Part shown: piece after piece, positions 7,177-14,699 of the stretch
Numbering within the stretch: position 1 is the first letter of the stretch
How the letters are laid out: each line of letters starts with the position of its first letter
From: Candidatus Dojkabacteria bacterium UBA2259
GTDB lineage: Bacteria; Patescibacteriota; Dojkabacteria; SC72
DNA: 25,081 nt
Assembly (NCBI GenBank): GCA_002347605.1
Contig: DDXN01000009.1
Location: 39,371-64,451, forward strand
Direction of reading: 5' to 3'
Position numbers and translations under genes: made by a program
The notes under the pieces: model-generated
What the model was told of the DNA's origin: nothing
The model's database searches: none
Seen by the model: the letters and a program-made list of their open reading frames with translations, nothing else

Positions 7177-9189
7177 TCAATTTACAAAACCATTTTTAAC
7201 CATCCAAGATATCATCTCTTTAATCACTGCTACCGCATTTGCACTTGAGCCACCATCTTCTAGTAAAAGCGAGAATGAATACTTTGGATTCTCGTATGGG
7301 AAGAAACCTGTTACCCATGCATGGGTGTCTTCATATACACCTTTACTGTTTACTTTTCCAAACTCCGCAGTTCCTGTTTTTGCTGCAACAGATGTACCTG
7401 TTGTTGAAAGAGCCTTAGCAATTCCTCTTGAGCCGTTAACAACCTCCCACATACCCTTTCTTACTAGAGTTAAGCTCTCATCAGATATGATATTCTCTCC
7501 TAAAGGTTCATACTCTATTGGATACTCAAAACCATCTTCATCAACAAACTTCTTACCTACATGTGGCGTATACAAAGTACCACCATTCGCTATAGTTGCA
7601 ATCCAATTAGACATCTGTATAGGGGTAACAAGGGTAATACCCTGCCCAATTACAGAGTTACATGAATCTCCCTCTGGATACCATATCGGTTCTAACCATG
7701 GACTGGTTGTTTGTGCTAACTTAATTTTGTTTTGAGGGGATGGTACTCTCCCAAGCATTTCCCCAGGTATATCAATTCCTGTATATTGACCAATACCAAA
7801 AGCTTCAATATATGGAACTAATTCATTCATATTCCAATCTCTAATCATCTCGCAAAAAAATATATTTGAAGAAACCATTAATGCACTAATTACATTCAAA
7901 GTCCCATATGCATGATTTTTGTATTCTTGAAATGGTGCACCATTTGAGAATGTGTATCCTGTTTTACTAACATAGGTTGTATATCTTGTTATCACATCTG
8001 CTTCTAGTCCAGCCGCTGCAACAATTGTTTTAAATGTAGAACCAGGAGGAATCTGTGCAGATATTGATCTGTCTAACAGGGGATTTTGTTTGTTGTTAAT
8101 CAGTGCAGAATAGTCGCTTTGGGAGATCCCCCCTACAAATTGATTATTGTCATATGAAGGATAGCTGACAATCGCAAGTATCTCCCCACTATTTACATCC
8201 TGTATAATGCTTGCTCCACCAGCAGCAGAGTGTTTTTTTACAGAGCTTTTAATTAATTCATAGAGCTTTTGCTGAACAGATGTATTAATTGTCAAATACA
8301 GACTTTGACCTGATATCGGTTCATTTAATGTATATGGCTCTTTAGATATGCTTCTTCCAAAAACATCAATCTCTTCTGCAATTTTTCCATGAACACCCTG
8401 AAGTTTCTCTTCGTAATACCTTTCTACACCAGACTTCCCGACAATATCTCCACTTACAAGCTGAGAATATTTTTTTAAATCTGCCTGTGACACCTCCCCT
8501 GTGTATCCTAATACATGAGTGAATATATCACCCCCAACATATCTTCTCTTACTTCCATTATCCATCGATATCCCCTCTAATTCGTTCCCATTTGCTTTGA
8601 TTTTAATTACCAAATCCTCACTAATATCTGTTGCAAGCAGTATCTTGTTTACATATGGATTACCATTGTAAATTGAAAACACCCTATCTAAAAGAGACTC
8701 ATACGTTGTCCCATCTGCTTCAATCATTTTCCAGTTATCCCCTAATATACCCCCAAGGGTATCGAGGGTATTCTCCACATCACTGTTGTTTACTCCACTC
8801 TCGTCACGAAAAGAATCCAAAGATATATACACATTTACTGAGGGAACATTCTCAACAAGCTTTTTACCATTTGAATCAAATATGACCCCCCTAAAGGCCT
8901 TTAAAGGAGTTACCCTTACCCTGTTTGTCTCAGATCTCTCAAACATCTCCTCTCCCTCAACTATTTGTAGTTTAACAAGATTAAATATTAAAAGAGAAAA
9001 TACTAAACAGAAAAGCAGGAAAGCGTAAATGAAATTCCATCCTGAGATACGCTTCCCACCAGAACCCTCTACTATCACCTTTGATAGAATCTTTTTTCTA
9101 TCCGAAGTAGCAACCTTTCCACCACCTTTAATTATTGGCTTATGCAAACTTTTACTATCTAATTTTTTGTCAATCGATATTTTTGACAT
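7177..9189 (-). CDS. mrdA: Penicillin-binding protein 2 (peptidoglycan D,D-transpeptidase)
   Basis: A 670-aa class B PBP that crosslinks peptidoglycan during cell elongation. It has a cytoplasmic basic N-terminal tail of about 48 residues, longer than usual. One transmembrane anchor follows (about 51-73), then the PBP dimerisation/pedestal domain, then the transpeptidase domain. All three active-site motifs are present: S384TFK in PPGSTFKTI, SSN at 440-442, and KTG at 604-606 in AAKTGTAEF. The gene ends the mreB-mreC-mreD-PBP2 block, the usual Rod-complex arrangement. The partner SEDS glycosyltransferase RodA is not in the window. mreD lies 10 nt upstream. Confidence 0.95.
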   Translation of the reverse strand: MSKISIDKKLDSKSLHKPIIKGGGKVATSDRKKILSKVIVEGSGGKRISGWNFIYAFLLFCLVFSLLIFNLVKLQIVEGEEMFERSETNRVRVTPLKAFRGVIFDSNGKKLVENVPSVNVYISLDSFRDESGVNNSDVENTLDTLGGILGDNWKMIEADGTTYESLLDRVFSIYNGNPYVNKILLATDISEDLVIKIKANGNELEGISMDNGSKRRYVGGDIFTHVLGYTGEVSQADLKKYSQLVSGDIVGKSGVERYYEEKLQGVHGKIAEEIDVFGRSISKEPYTLNEPISGQSLYLTINTSVQQKLYELIKSSVKKHSAAGGASIIQDVNSGEILAIVSYPSYDNNQFVGGISQSDYSALINNKQNPLLDRSISAQIPPGSTFKTIVAAAGLEADVITRYTTYVSKTGYTFSNGAPFQEYKNHAYGTLNVISALMVSSNIFFCEMIRDWNMNELVPYIEAFGIGQYTGIDIPGEMLGRVPSPQNKIKLAQTTSPWLEPIWYPEGDSCNSVIGQGITLVTPIQMSNWIATIANGGTLYTPHVGKKFVDEDGFEYPIEYEPLGENIISDESLTLVRKGMWEVVNGSRGIAKALSTTGTSVAAKTGTAEFGKVNSKGVYEDTHAWVTGFFPYENPKYSFSLLLEDGGSSANAVAVIKEMISWMVKNGFVN

Positions 9190-9199
9190 CTTTAAACAA

Positions 9200-9694
9200 T
9201 TAACTTAATCTAATTACCCCTCTAGATTTATTATCTCTCAAAGACTTAGTAAAACGATTGATTAACATAAACATCCCGACTGAAATAACTGATTTAACAA
9301 ATATCTCTATCCAAATACTAGATAGCAAACTTGGAAATACCCCCTCCGAAAGTAATGAGCTAACAACAGGTATTAATAGGTAGTACAGAAATACGAAAAA
9401 GAAGATAGGGATATATCCGAACTTGCCCTCTACTGGAACCAGAAGCCAAAGGAATTCAAGTAAAAGGAAAAGTAATGTAAGAACTAAGATATGTGTACCC
9501 AACGGCACTTGCAATACACAATCCAATACTATTCCAAACAAGGTTAGAAATGTATAGAAGAGGATATCATTAACCCTCTTCCACATAGATAGTACAACTA
9601 CAGCAAAAAGTGAAAAAGAAAACACCCTTAGCAGGAAACTTTCTACAAAGAGTAAAACAAAAAAAGAAATTGTTATTAGAAGTATCTTAATCAT
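9200..9694 (-). CDS. mreD: Rod shape-determining protein MreD
   Basis: A 164-aa, very hydrophobic protein with about five predicted membrane helices starting at residue 3 (ILLITISFFVLLFVESFLL). MreD is poorly conserved, so the assignment rests on size, topology and its place between mreC and PBP2. Its ATG at 9694 overlaps the mreC stop by 4 nt, which indicates translational coupling. It is an inner-membrane component of the elongasome, linking MreB/MreC with peptidoglycan synthases. Confidence 0.85.
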   Translation of the reverse strand: MIKILLITISFFVLLFVESFLLRVFSFSLFAVVVLSMWKRVNDILFYTFLTLFGIVLDCVLQVPLGTHILVLTLLFLLLEFLWLLVPVEGKFGYIPIFFFVFLYYLLIPVVSSLLSEGVFPSLLSSIWIEIFVKSVISVGMFMLINRFTKSLRDNKSRGVIRLS

Positions 9695-10512
9695 TCTACT
9701 TTTACAAATACATTTAATATACTATTGTAATCAAATATCGGTGATACAAAACCTGTTTTATGCGTTGATGCAGGATCTTTAGACACCCCAATTAAAGTAC
9801 CTAAGATCAATATTTGCCCAACCCTTTCATCTCTTAGTAAAACATAATCACCATCTAATACAGAGGAGTTAATACCCATATTCTCAATAACAATACTCTC
9901 TACATCTCCAATTACTACCCCCTTAGACTTAACCAAACTATCAACCCTACTCTCTTTGTTTAAATCAACAGTGGAAGGAACAATCACAACTTCAAAACTA
10001 CTTGAGCTATTTATCGGTAACCTCACTAGAGCACTTTTTAGCTCAACATTGGATACAACGCCAATAAATACTCTTCCTATTACAACAATATCTCCCTTTT
10101 TTACACCATCTTCCGACCCTTTATTAATTATAACCTCCCCAGTATCTTTGTAGCTTAATATTTCTGATTCAACATATGAACCCCCAGATTTTAAAATTGC
10201 CGAGTGCTCCTTAAGAGATATATACTCTGCATAATCTATCAGCTTTTCAGAGTTTTCTACCTTTAATCGAGCAATTTCCTCTTTCATTTCGTTGTACTCC
10301 TCTATATATGAAGAGGCATCAACTAGAGCATTTCTCCAATTTGATACACTCTGACCTGTTTTACTCCCAAGTGCATATACAGGACTAAAAATATATGAGA
10401 AAGGGTACTTAATACTCTCCCCTAGAAATGATTTCCCAATCAAAACAATAACTATACAGAAAAGAAGATAGATAAAGTGAGTGTACTTTTTAATTTGATT
10501 ACCCTTTTTCAT
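9691..10512 (-). CDS. mreC: Rod shape-determining protein MreC
   Basis: A 273-aa protein with a basic N-terminus, one membrane anchor (about residues 10-28, THFIYLLFCIVIVLIG), a coiled-coil segment (about 68-100), and an extracytoplasmic beta domain. Family-typical phrases include INKGSEDGVKKGDIVV (about 129-144) and a second-barrel strand near GDYVLLRDERVGQILILGT. MreC scaffolds the elongasome by self-association and contact with PBP2. The stop of mreB is 12 nt upstream and the gene overlaps mreD. Confidence 0.93.
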   Translation of the reverse strand: MKKGNQIKKYTHFIYLLFCIVIVLIGKSFLGESIKYPFSYIFSPVYALGSKTGQSVSNWRNALVDASSYIEEYNEMKEEIARLKVENSEKLIDYAEYISLKEHSAILKSGGSYVESEILSYKDTGEVIINKGSEDGVKKGDIVVIGRVFIGVVSNVELKSALVRLPINSSSSFEVVIVPSTVDLNKESRVDSLVKSKGVVIGDVESIVIENMGINSSVLDGDYVLLRDERVGQILILGTLIGVSKDPASTHKTGFVSPIFDYNSILNVFVKVE

Positions 10513-10524
10513 ACTTAAACAGTA

Positions 10525-11580
10525 TTAAATAGTCTCTTCCCAGGATTTCTGAACTCTTTGAAGTAAATCAATGTGGTCCAACATCTTAGATGTCCCCTTT
10601 GCTACTGCAGCCATCGGTTCCTCAACAATATTAATCGGAACATTTAACTCTTCTCTCCAATATGTATCTAGACCAGGAATAAGGGCACCCCCTCCAGCCA
10701 CAAATATCCCATCATTAAATATATCTTTTAGTAATTCAGGAGGAGTATCCTCTATTGCATCTTTAACTGCGTCTGTTATCTGAGAAAGAGAAACACTAAT
10801 TGCCTCCCTTACCTCTGTACTTGAAAATTTAAGTGACTTCGGAAGACCTGTAAGTAAATCTCTCCCCTGTAAAAGAACCTCCTTTTCCTCCTTAAGTGGA
10901 GCAGCAGAGCCAATCTCAATCTTAATATCTTCTGCACTCCTTTCACCTATTAAAATATTGTATTTGTCCCTAACATAATCAACAATATCTTGGTTCATCT
11001 CATCTCCAGCAATCCTAATTGTGTTATCTACTACAATATCACCCAAAGAAAGTACTGCAATACCTGTTGTACCCCCACCAATATCTACTATCATACTACC
11101 AGAGGCTTCCTCAATTGGTAGTCCAATCCCAATTGCCGCAGCCATAGATTCTTCAACTATGAATACCTCTCTCGCTCCTGCTGTTTTAGCAGCATCAACT
11201 ACTGCCTGTCTTTCTACCTCAGTCACAGATGAGGGTACACCAACTACTATCCTTGGTCTGGGTATCTTAAATCCCTTGATATAGTTGATATGAGCTCTCT
11301 TTATGAAGTGATGAATCATAGCTTGGGTAGTATCAAAATCGGAGATTACACCATCTCGAAGTGGTCTAACAGCAACAATATTTGCAGGTGTTCTACCAAT
11401 CATCTCCCTTGCCTCATGCCCAACAGCCAACACCTGTTTACTTCTTTTATCTATTGCAACAACAGATGGTTCTGAAACGACAACCCCCTCACCTCTTAGA
11501 TAGACCATAGTATTAGCAGTACCAAGATCCATTCCTAGATCATATGTAAACATTTCCCATATTGAATCAAAAATTGCCAT
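10525..11580 (-). CDS. mreB: Cell shape-determining actin homologue MreB
   Basis: A 351-aa bacterial actin that forms membrane-associated filaments guiding lateral wall synthesis. The nucleotide site is intact: phosphate-1 motif DLGMDLGTANT (residues 14-24), phosphate-2 VDIGGGTT, and the adenosine-motif region FVAGGGALIPGLD. The reading frame extends 13 codons upstream of the ATG I chose, but MAIFDSIWEMF at 11580 matches the usual MreB N-terminus with its short amphipathic start. It follows rpmB by 75 nt and heads mreBCD-PBP2. A second MreB-like gene lies at the right end of the window. Confidence 0.97.
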   Translation of the reverse strand: MAIFDSIWEMFTYDLGMDLGTANTMVYLRGEGVVVSEPSVVAIDKRSKQVLAVGHEAREMIGRTPANIVAVRPLRDGVISDFDTTQAMIHHFIKRAHINYIKGFKIPRPRIVVGVPSSVTEVERQAVVDAAKTAGAREVFIVEESMAAAIGIGLPIEEASGSMIVDIGGGTTGIAVLSLGDIVVDNTIRIAGDEMNQDIVDYVRDKYNILIGERSAEDIKIEIGSAAPLKEEKEVLLQGRDLLTGLPKSLKFSSTEVREAISVSLSQITDAVKDAIEDTPPELLKDIFNDGIFVAGGGALIPGLDTYWREELNVPINIVEEPMAAVAKGTSKMLDHIDLLQRVQKSWEETI

Positions 11581-11655
11581 ACAGTAATTGTACCATCTTA
11601 ATTGAGATGATTTTACCACTAATACTTACTCTATACGAGGAAAAAATATGTACAC

Positions 11656-11871
11656 CTACTCAGAAGAATCAGCTCTGAGCTTTTTATAGCATTTCATACA
11701 CACATATATACCTTGAATATCACCCTCTATATTAACCTTAACTTTCCTTAGATTTGGCTTGAACACTCTTTTACTTCTTGGTGCCTTAAATCGCCAACCT
11801 ATTGAATGATGGTGTTGAATCCTTCTACCAGCTGTTGTTGATTTCCCACATAACTCACAAACTTTTGCCAT
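11656..11871 (-). CDS. rpmB: 50S ribosomal protein L28
   Basis: A 71-aa L28. It starts MAKVCELCGKSTTAGRRI, with a CxxC pair (C5, C8), and has a second CMKC pair near the C-terminus, so it is the zinc-binding form. The middle is basic and rRNA-binding (RFKAPRSKRVFKPNLRKV). It is unlinked to the L33 gene rpmG at 13222. The divergent M50 protease gene lies 83 nt upstream. Confidence 0.95.
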   Translation of the reverse strand: MAKVCELCGKSTTAGRRIQHHHSIGWRFKAPRSKRVFKPNLRKVKVNIEGDIQGIYVCMKCYKKLRADSSE

Positions 11872-11891
11872 TTTTTTATATATCTTTATAA

Positions 11892-11920
11892 TTGAAGATT
11901 TATTAGCTAGATGATATTAT
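11892..11920 (+). promoter_or_regulatory. Candidate promoter for the M50 protease gene
   Basis: TTGAAG (11892-11897), a 17-bp spacer, and TATTAT (11915-11920). The predicted start is near 11927, 28 nt before the ATG. It lies in the AT-rich divergent gap with rpmB, for which I saw no equally good promoter. Confidence 0.4.
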
Positions 11921-11954
11921 CAAAAAGATTCCTATTTATCAAGTAAAAATATTT

Positions 11955-12578
11955 ATGTTCTCATCATTACAAGATTTTATATATTGGATACTTATTGCAG
12001 TTCCATCAATACTAGTAGCATCAACAGTACATGAGTATACACATGGATATGTTGCATACAGATTAGGAGACCCAACAGCAAAAGCAGAAGGACGATTAAC
12101 TTTAAACCCACTAAAACACATAGACCCTATTGGTGCTCTATCTATGATTATATTTAAATTTGGCTGGAGTAAACCAGTCCCAATTAATGAGTATAATTTC
12201 GAAAAAAGAGAGCTATATACAGGATTAACAGCTCTTGCAGGACCTGTATCTAATCTAATTTTAGCATCACTAACTGCCCTTTTGAATCAACTATTTGATT
12301 TTAGCAACTTCCCACTTATAGTATTTATACTATACGTATTTGTGACTATTAATATTGCACTAGCAATTTTCAACCTACTCCCCATACCTCCACTAGATGG
12401 ACATAAGGTGGTTAGGGCATTACTTCCACAAAAGCTTAGATATTACTGGGAAAAACTAGAAAAATATTCTTTGATATTAATATTGTTACTTGTGTTACCT
12501 TTTTCTCCATTACAAAAGCTTACATCTTCCTTTATTGGAAACACTTTAACTACAATCTTACAGATACTTGGCTTTTAA
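11955..12578 (+). CDS. Site-2-type intramembrane metalloprotease, M50 family
   Basis: A 207-aa membrane protein of the compact M50B group. Transmembrane helix 1 carries the zinc motif HEYTH (residues 26-30, after VASTV). A later helix carries NLLPIPPLDGH (140-150), which supplies the third ligand D148. Further helices are at about 91-110, 120-140 and 172-190. There is no PDZ or CBS domain, so this is the short form, not the RseP type. Family members cleave transmembrane segments of regulators or leftover signal peptides. No anti-sigma factor or other substrate is encoded nearby. The structured RNA promoter begins 9 nt after its stop. Confidence 0.93.
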   Translation: MFSSLQDFIYWILIAVPSILVASTVHEYTHGYVAYRLGDPTAKAEGRLTLNPLKHIDPIGALSMIIFKFGWSKPVPINEYNFEKRELYTGLTALAGPVSNLILASLTALLNQLFDFSNFPLIVFILYVFVTINIALAIFNLLPIPPLDGHKVVRALLPQKLRYYWEKLEKYSLILILLLVLPFSPLQKLTSSFIGNTLTTILQILGF

Positions 12579-12586
12579 TACTTTCT

Positions 12587-12615
12587 TTGATAACTTACTC
12601 CATTTATTGTAAAAT
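12587..12615 (+). promoter_or_regulatory. Strong promoter of the structured ncRNA
   Basis: TTGATA (12587-12592), a 17-bp spacer, and TAAAAT (12610-12615). The predicted start is at about 12621, exactly at the 5' strand of the RNA's closing helix. Confidence 0.65.
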
Positions 12616-12619
12616 ATAC

Positions 12620-12760
12620 TGTCCCAGTTGGACATAGAGGTTCGTAGCTCCACAACCATCACTTGGAGTTCCGAAATCGCTTAGGCCCTTGGGTTTAAGT
12701 TGAGGGATTCCACTTTAAATGGAAGAGCTCTACGATCCCTCTCCGACTGGGGCGTCTTTT
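12620..12760 (+). ncRNA. Unidentified structured small RNA, about 140 nt
   Basis: No ORF fits here, but the folding is strong. The closing helix P1 pairs 12620-12632 with 12742-12754 (13 bp including G-U pairs) and is followed by TCTTTT, so it doubles as a terminator. P2 continues it: 12637-12640 with 12738-12741, and TCGTAG 12642-12647 with CTACGA 12730-12735. Inside are three hairpins: P3 CTCCA/TGGAG (12648-12652/12664-12668), P4 of 8 bp closed by a CTTG tetraloop (12680-12687/12692-12699), and P5 TTCCA/TGGAA (12708-12712/12720-12724). I could not match it to 5S rRNA, SRP RNA, tmRNA or RNase P. The long P1/P2 rod resembles 6S RNA only loosely. It lies just upstream of a tRNA cluster. Confidence 0.7.
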
Positions 12761-12761
12761 A

Positions 12762-12790
12762 TTGACTATCCCCTATATATATATTAAACT
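12762..12790 (+). promoter_or_regulatory. Promoter of the tRNA-Thr/tRNA-Tyr pair
   Basis: TTGACT (12762-12767), a 17-bp spacer, and TAAACT (12785-12790), immediately after the ncRNA terminator T-run. The predicted start is near 12797, six bases before the first tRNA. Confidence 0.5.
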
Positions 12791-12802
12791 TGCCTTTGTA
12801 AT

Positions 12803-12876
12803 GCCGAAGTAGCTCAGTTGGTCAGAGCAACTGTTTTGTAAACAGTAGGTCGAGAGTCCGAATCTCTCCTTCGGCT
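12803..12876 (+). tRNA. tRNA-Thr(TGT)
   Basis: A full cloverleaf. Acceptor GCCGAAG pairs with CTTCGGC, the D-arm contains GCTCAGTTGGTCAGAGC, and the anticodon stem ACTGT/ACAGT encloses TTTGTAA with anticodon TGT. The discriminator is T and no CCA is encoded. The T-arm GAGAG/CTCTC encloses TCCGAAT, so the normally invariant U55 is C, which is unusual. Confidence 0.95.
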
Positions 12877-12881
12877 TGTAC

Positions 12882-12964
12882 GCAGAGGTGGCGGAGCGGT
12901 CAAACGCATCGGACTGTAAATCCGACTCCTTCGGGATACACTGGTTCAAATCCAGTCCTCTGCA
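12882..12964 (+). tRNA. tRNA-Tyr(GTA)
   Basis: Acceptor GCAGAGG pairs with CCTCTGC, discriminator A. The anticodon stem TCGGA/TCCGA encloses CTGTAAA with anticodon GTA. A long class II variable arm (TCC-TTCG-GGA) follows, as expected for bacterial tRNA-Tyr. The T-loop is TTCAAAT. No CCA is encoded. It lies 5 nt after tRNA-Thr, so the two are co-transcribed. Confidence 0.96.
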
Positions 12965-13007
12965 TTCCATCACTGCTTTCCAATCTCCTCAATTAAAGAG
13001 AAGCTAG

Positions 13008-13035
13008 TTTACAGATTATCAAGATATTGTATAAT
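13008..13035 (+). promoter_or_regulatory. Promoter of tRNA-Thr(GGT)
   Basis: TTTACA (13008-13013), a 16-bp spacer, and a perfect TATAAT (13030-13035). The predicted start is near 13041, about 6 nt before the tRNA. Confidence 0.55.
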
Positions 13036-13046
13036 CTAGCTCATAC

Positions 13047-13120
13047 GCTGGATTAGCTCAGTCGGTTAGAGCACATTCATGGTAAGAATGAGGTCCTGAG
13101 TTCGACTCTCAGATCCAGCT
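13047..13120 (+). tRNA. tRNA-Thr(GGT)
   Basis: Acceptor GCTGGAT pairs with ATCCAGC, discriminator T. The anticodon stem CATTC/GAATG encloses ATGGTAA with anticodon GGT. The T-arm CTGAG/CTCAG has a normal TTCGACT loop. No CCA is encoded. Together with the TGT isoacceptor it covers the ACN threonine codons by wobble. Confidence 0.95.
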
Positions 13121-13142
13121 TCCTCAATTTACAAGAGAATAT

Positions 13143-13171
13143 TTGACCTATTATCAATATTTCCATATAAT
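13143..13171 (+). promoter_or_regulatory. Strong promoter of the rpmG-trnW-secE-nusG-rplKA operon
   Basis: TTGACC (13143-13148), a 17-bp spacer, and a perfect TATAAT (13166-13171). The predicted start is near 13178. The next terminator I see on this strand is after rplA. Confidence 0.7.
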
Positions 13172-13221
13172 ACTTTGTATTTCCCATAATATCCTATTTT
13201 TTAATTTGAAACCCCAAGGAG

Positions 13222-13386
13222 ATGGCTAAAGAAAAAAGAGAAATTGTAGCTTTAAAGTGCGAAGTATGTAATAACAAGAACTACACTAGCTACAAGAGTA
13301 AAAATATGAAGGAGAAACTTCAGAAAAGTAAGTACTGTGGGTACTGTCAAAAACATACTATACACAAGGAGACAAAAGTAAAATAA
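13222..13386 (+). CDS. rpmG: 50S ribosomal protein L33
   Basis: A 54-aa L33 found by hand translation, starting MAKEKREIVALKCEVCNN. The zinc-ribbon cysteines are intact: C13 and C16, then C39 and C42 in KYCGYCQKHTIHKE. This is the zinc-dependent (C+) form. A consensus AAGGAG overlaps the first base of the ATG, too close for ordinary Shine-Dalgarno use, so initiation may not depend on it. The order rpmG - tRNA-Trp - secE - nusG - rplK - rplA is a deeply conserved bacterial arrangement, which supports the call. Confidence 0.95.
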   Translation: MAKEKREIVALKCEVCNNKNYTSYKSKNMKEKLQKSKYCGYCQKHTIHKETKVK

Positions 13387-13407
13387 TTTGTGCTGTTTAA
13401 CAGTTAA

Positions 13408-13480
13408 GGGCCCATAGTTTCAACTGGTAAAACAGCGGTCTCCAAAACCGTAGTCCTCCGTTCAAATCGGAGTGGGCCTG
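13408..13480 (+). tRNA. tRNA-Trp(CCA)
   Basis: Acceptor GGGCCCA pairs with TGGGCCT (first pair G-U), discriminator G as usual for tRNA-Trp. The anticodon stem encloses CTCCAAA with anticodon CCA. The T-arm CTCCG/CGGAG encloses TTCAAAT. No CCA tail is encoded. It sits between rpmG and secE, so it is processed from the operon transcript. Confidence 0.96.
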
Positions 13481-13496
13481 TTTAGAACATAAAAAT

Positions 13497-13670
13497 ATGA
13501 AAATATTAAAACAGATAATAACCGAATTAAAACAGACTGAGAAGTTGACATTTAAACAGTTATTGTCACTAACAGCCTATGCAGTAATATTTTGTGCTAT
13601 AATCGCACTCATAATATTAGGCTTCGACCTACTATTACAATGGGCATTAGTACAATTTCTTAAGATATAA
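13497..13670 (+). CDS. secE: Protein translocase subunit SecE
   Basis: A 57-aa small SecE found by hand translation. It has an amphipathic N-terminal helix (MKILKQIITELKQTEKLTF) and one transmembrane helix at about residues 26-50 (YAVIFCAIIALIILGF), as in the single-span SecE of most bacteria. SecE clamps SecY in the translocon. Its place just upstream of nusG and downstream of tRNA-Trp confirms the call. The nusG ATG is 13 nt after its stop. Confidence 0.93.
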   Translation: MKILKQIITELKQTEKLTFKQLLSLTAYAVIFCAIIALIILGFDLLLQWALVQFLKI

Positions 13671-13683
13671 TTAATTAGAGTAA

Positions 13684-14235
13684 ATGGCAGAGAAACAAAA
13701 AAAGACAAATCCAAAAGCGAAGTGGTATGTACTCAATATCAGAACTGGGTACGAAAACAGTATTAAAAAAGAGTTACAGCAAAGAATAGAAGCAACTGGA
13801 TTACAAGACAAGATTGAGGAAATCTTAGTACCAACACAAAAGAAGATTGTTGTTAAAAAGGGTAAACAGAGTGTAATTGCAGACAAGATATTCCCTGGAT
13901 ATGTACTTGTTAAAATGGAATTAGATGCTCATACATGGGATATTGTTAAAAATACTGAAGGTGTAAGAGGTTTTGTTAAAACAGATAGATATCCAAGACC
14001 TTTGCCAGAAAGTGAAGTAAAAGCAATTATGAAATTTATGGAAGTAGAACAACCATCATATCAAAGCTCCTTTAGTGTTGGTGAAGCTGTTAAGATTACA
14101 GATGGTGCATTCGCAGACTTTATAGGAAGTGTAGAAGAAATTGATAACTCAAAGGGCAAGATAAAAGTCCTCATATCTTTCCTTGGTAGAGAAGCTCCTG
14201 TAGAATTAGATTTCTCTCAGGTAAGTAAACTTTAA
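13684..14235 (+). CDS. nusG: Transcription termination/antitermination protein NusG
   Basis: A 183-aa protein. The NGN domain spans about residues 12-110 (KWYVLNIRTGYENSIKKEL, IFPGYVLVKM, VRGFVK). The C-terminal KOW domain (about 128-183) contains VGEAVKITDGAFADFIGSV and FLGREAPVELDFSQVSKL. NusG binds the RNA polymerase clamp and promotes pausing control, Rho action and ribosome coupling. It has canonical length and gene order (secE-nusG-rplK). Confidence 0.98.
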   Translation: MAEKQKKTNPKAKWYVLNIRTGYENSIKKELQQRIEATGLQDKIEEILVPTQKKIVVKKGKQSVIADKIFPGYVLVKMELDAHTWDIVKNTEGVRGFVKTDRYPRPLPESEVKAIMKFMEVEQPSYQSSFSVGEAVKITDGAFADFIGSVEEIDNSKGKIKVLISFLGREAPVELDFSQVSKL

Positions 14236-14254
14236 TATATTTGATTTAAAACAT

Positions 14255-14680
14255 ATGGCAAAACCAGTAAAAGCAATAATTAAGATAACCATTCCTGCAG
14301 GACAAGCAACACCAGCTCCTCCAATTGGACCAACACTTGCTCCATACGGTATTTCTACACAAGAATTTTGTTCTCAGTTCAATGAAAGAACTAGAGAGGG
14401 AGGTGGTATACTAACTCCAGTAGTAATTACAATATATGATGATAGATCTTTTGACTTTATTACCAAGACTCCTCCTACATCAGAATTGATTAGAAGAGAG
14501 TTAAAAATTAAGAAGGGTTCTGCAAGACCAAACTTGGACAAGGTTGGAAAATTAACAAAAGCACAGATTCAAAAGATTGTTGAGATTAAAATGCCTGACT
14601 TAAATACATCAGACCCAGACCAAGCAGCAAAGATAATTGCAGGCACTGCAAAACAGATGGGTATTGACACAGAAATTTAA
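14255..14680 (+). CDS. rplK: 50S ribosomal protein L11
   Basis: A 141-aa L11 of standard length. The N-terminal domain begins MAKPVKAIIKITIPAGQ with PAPPIGPTLAPYGI. The C-terminal rRNA-binding domain includes TPPTSELIRRELKIKKGS and ends KIIAGTAKQMGIDTEI. It forms part of the GTPase-associated centre with L10/L12. The ATG at 14255 follows nusG by 19 nt without a clear Shine-Dalgarno. Confidence 0.98.
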   Translation: MAKPVKAIIKITIPAGQATPAPPIGPTLAPYGISTQEFCSQFNERTREGGGILTPVVITIYDDRSFDFITKTPPTSELIRRELKIKKGSARPNLDKVGKLTKAQIQKIVEIKMPDLNTSDPDQAAKIIAGTAKQMGIDTEI

Positions 14681-14699
14681 TGTTTAATTGAAATATGCA

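Noticed and set aside
11581..11619. A 13-codon N-terminal extension of mreB
   Set aside because: The ATG at 11580 gives the standard MreB N-terminus; the extension has no family match.
12620..12760. 5S rRNA, SRP RNA, tmRNA or RNase P identity for the structured RNA
   Set aside because: The hallmark segments (5S CCGAAC region, SRP GGAAG apical loop, tmRNA tag frame, RNase P core) are not present, and the helix layout differs.
12773..12973. A 66-aa minus-strand ORF
   Set aside because: It lies antisense over two tRNA genes and is a by-product of their sequence.
14688..14699. A TTG start for rplA
   Set aside because: The ATG four codons later gives normal L1 length and N-terminus.
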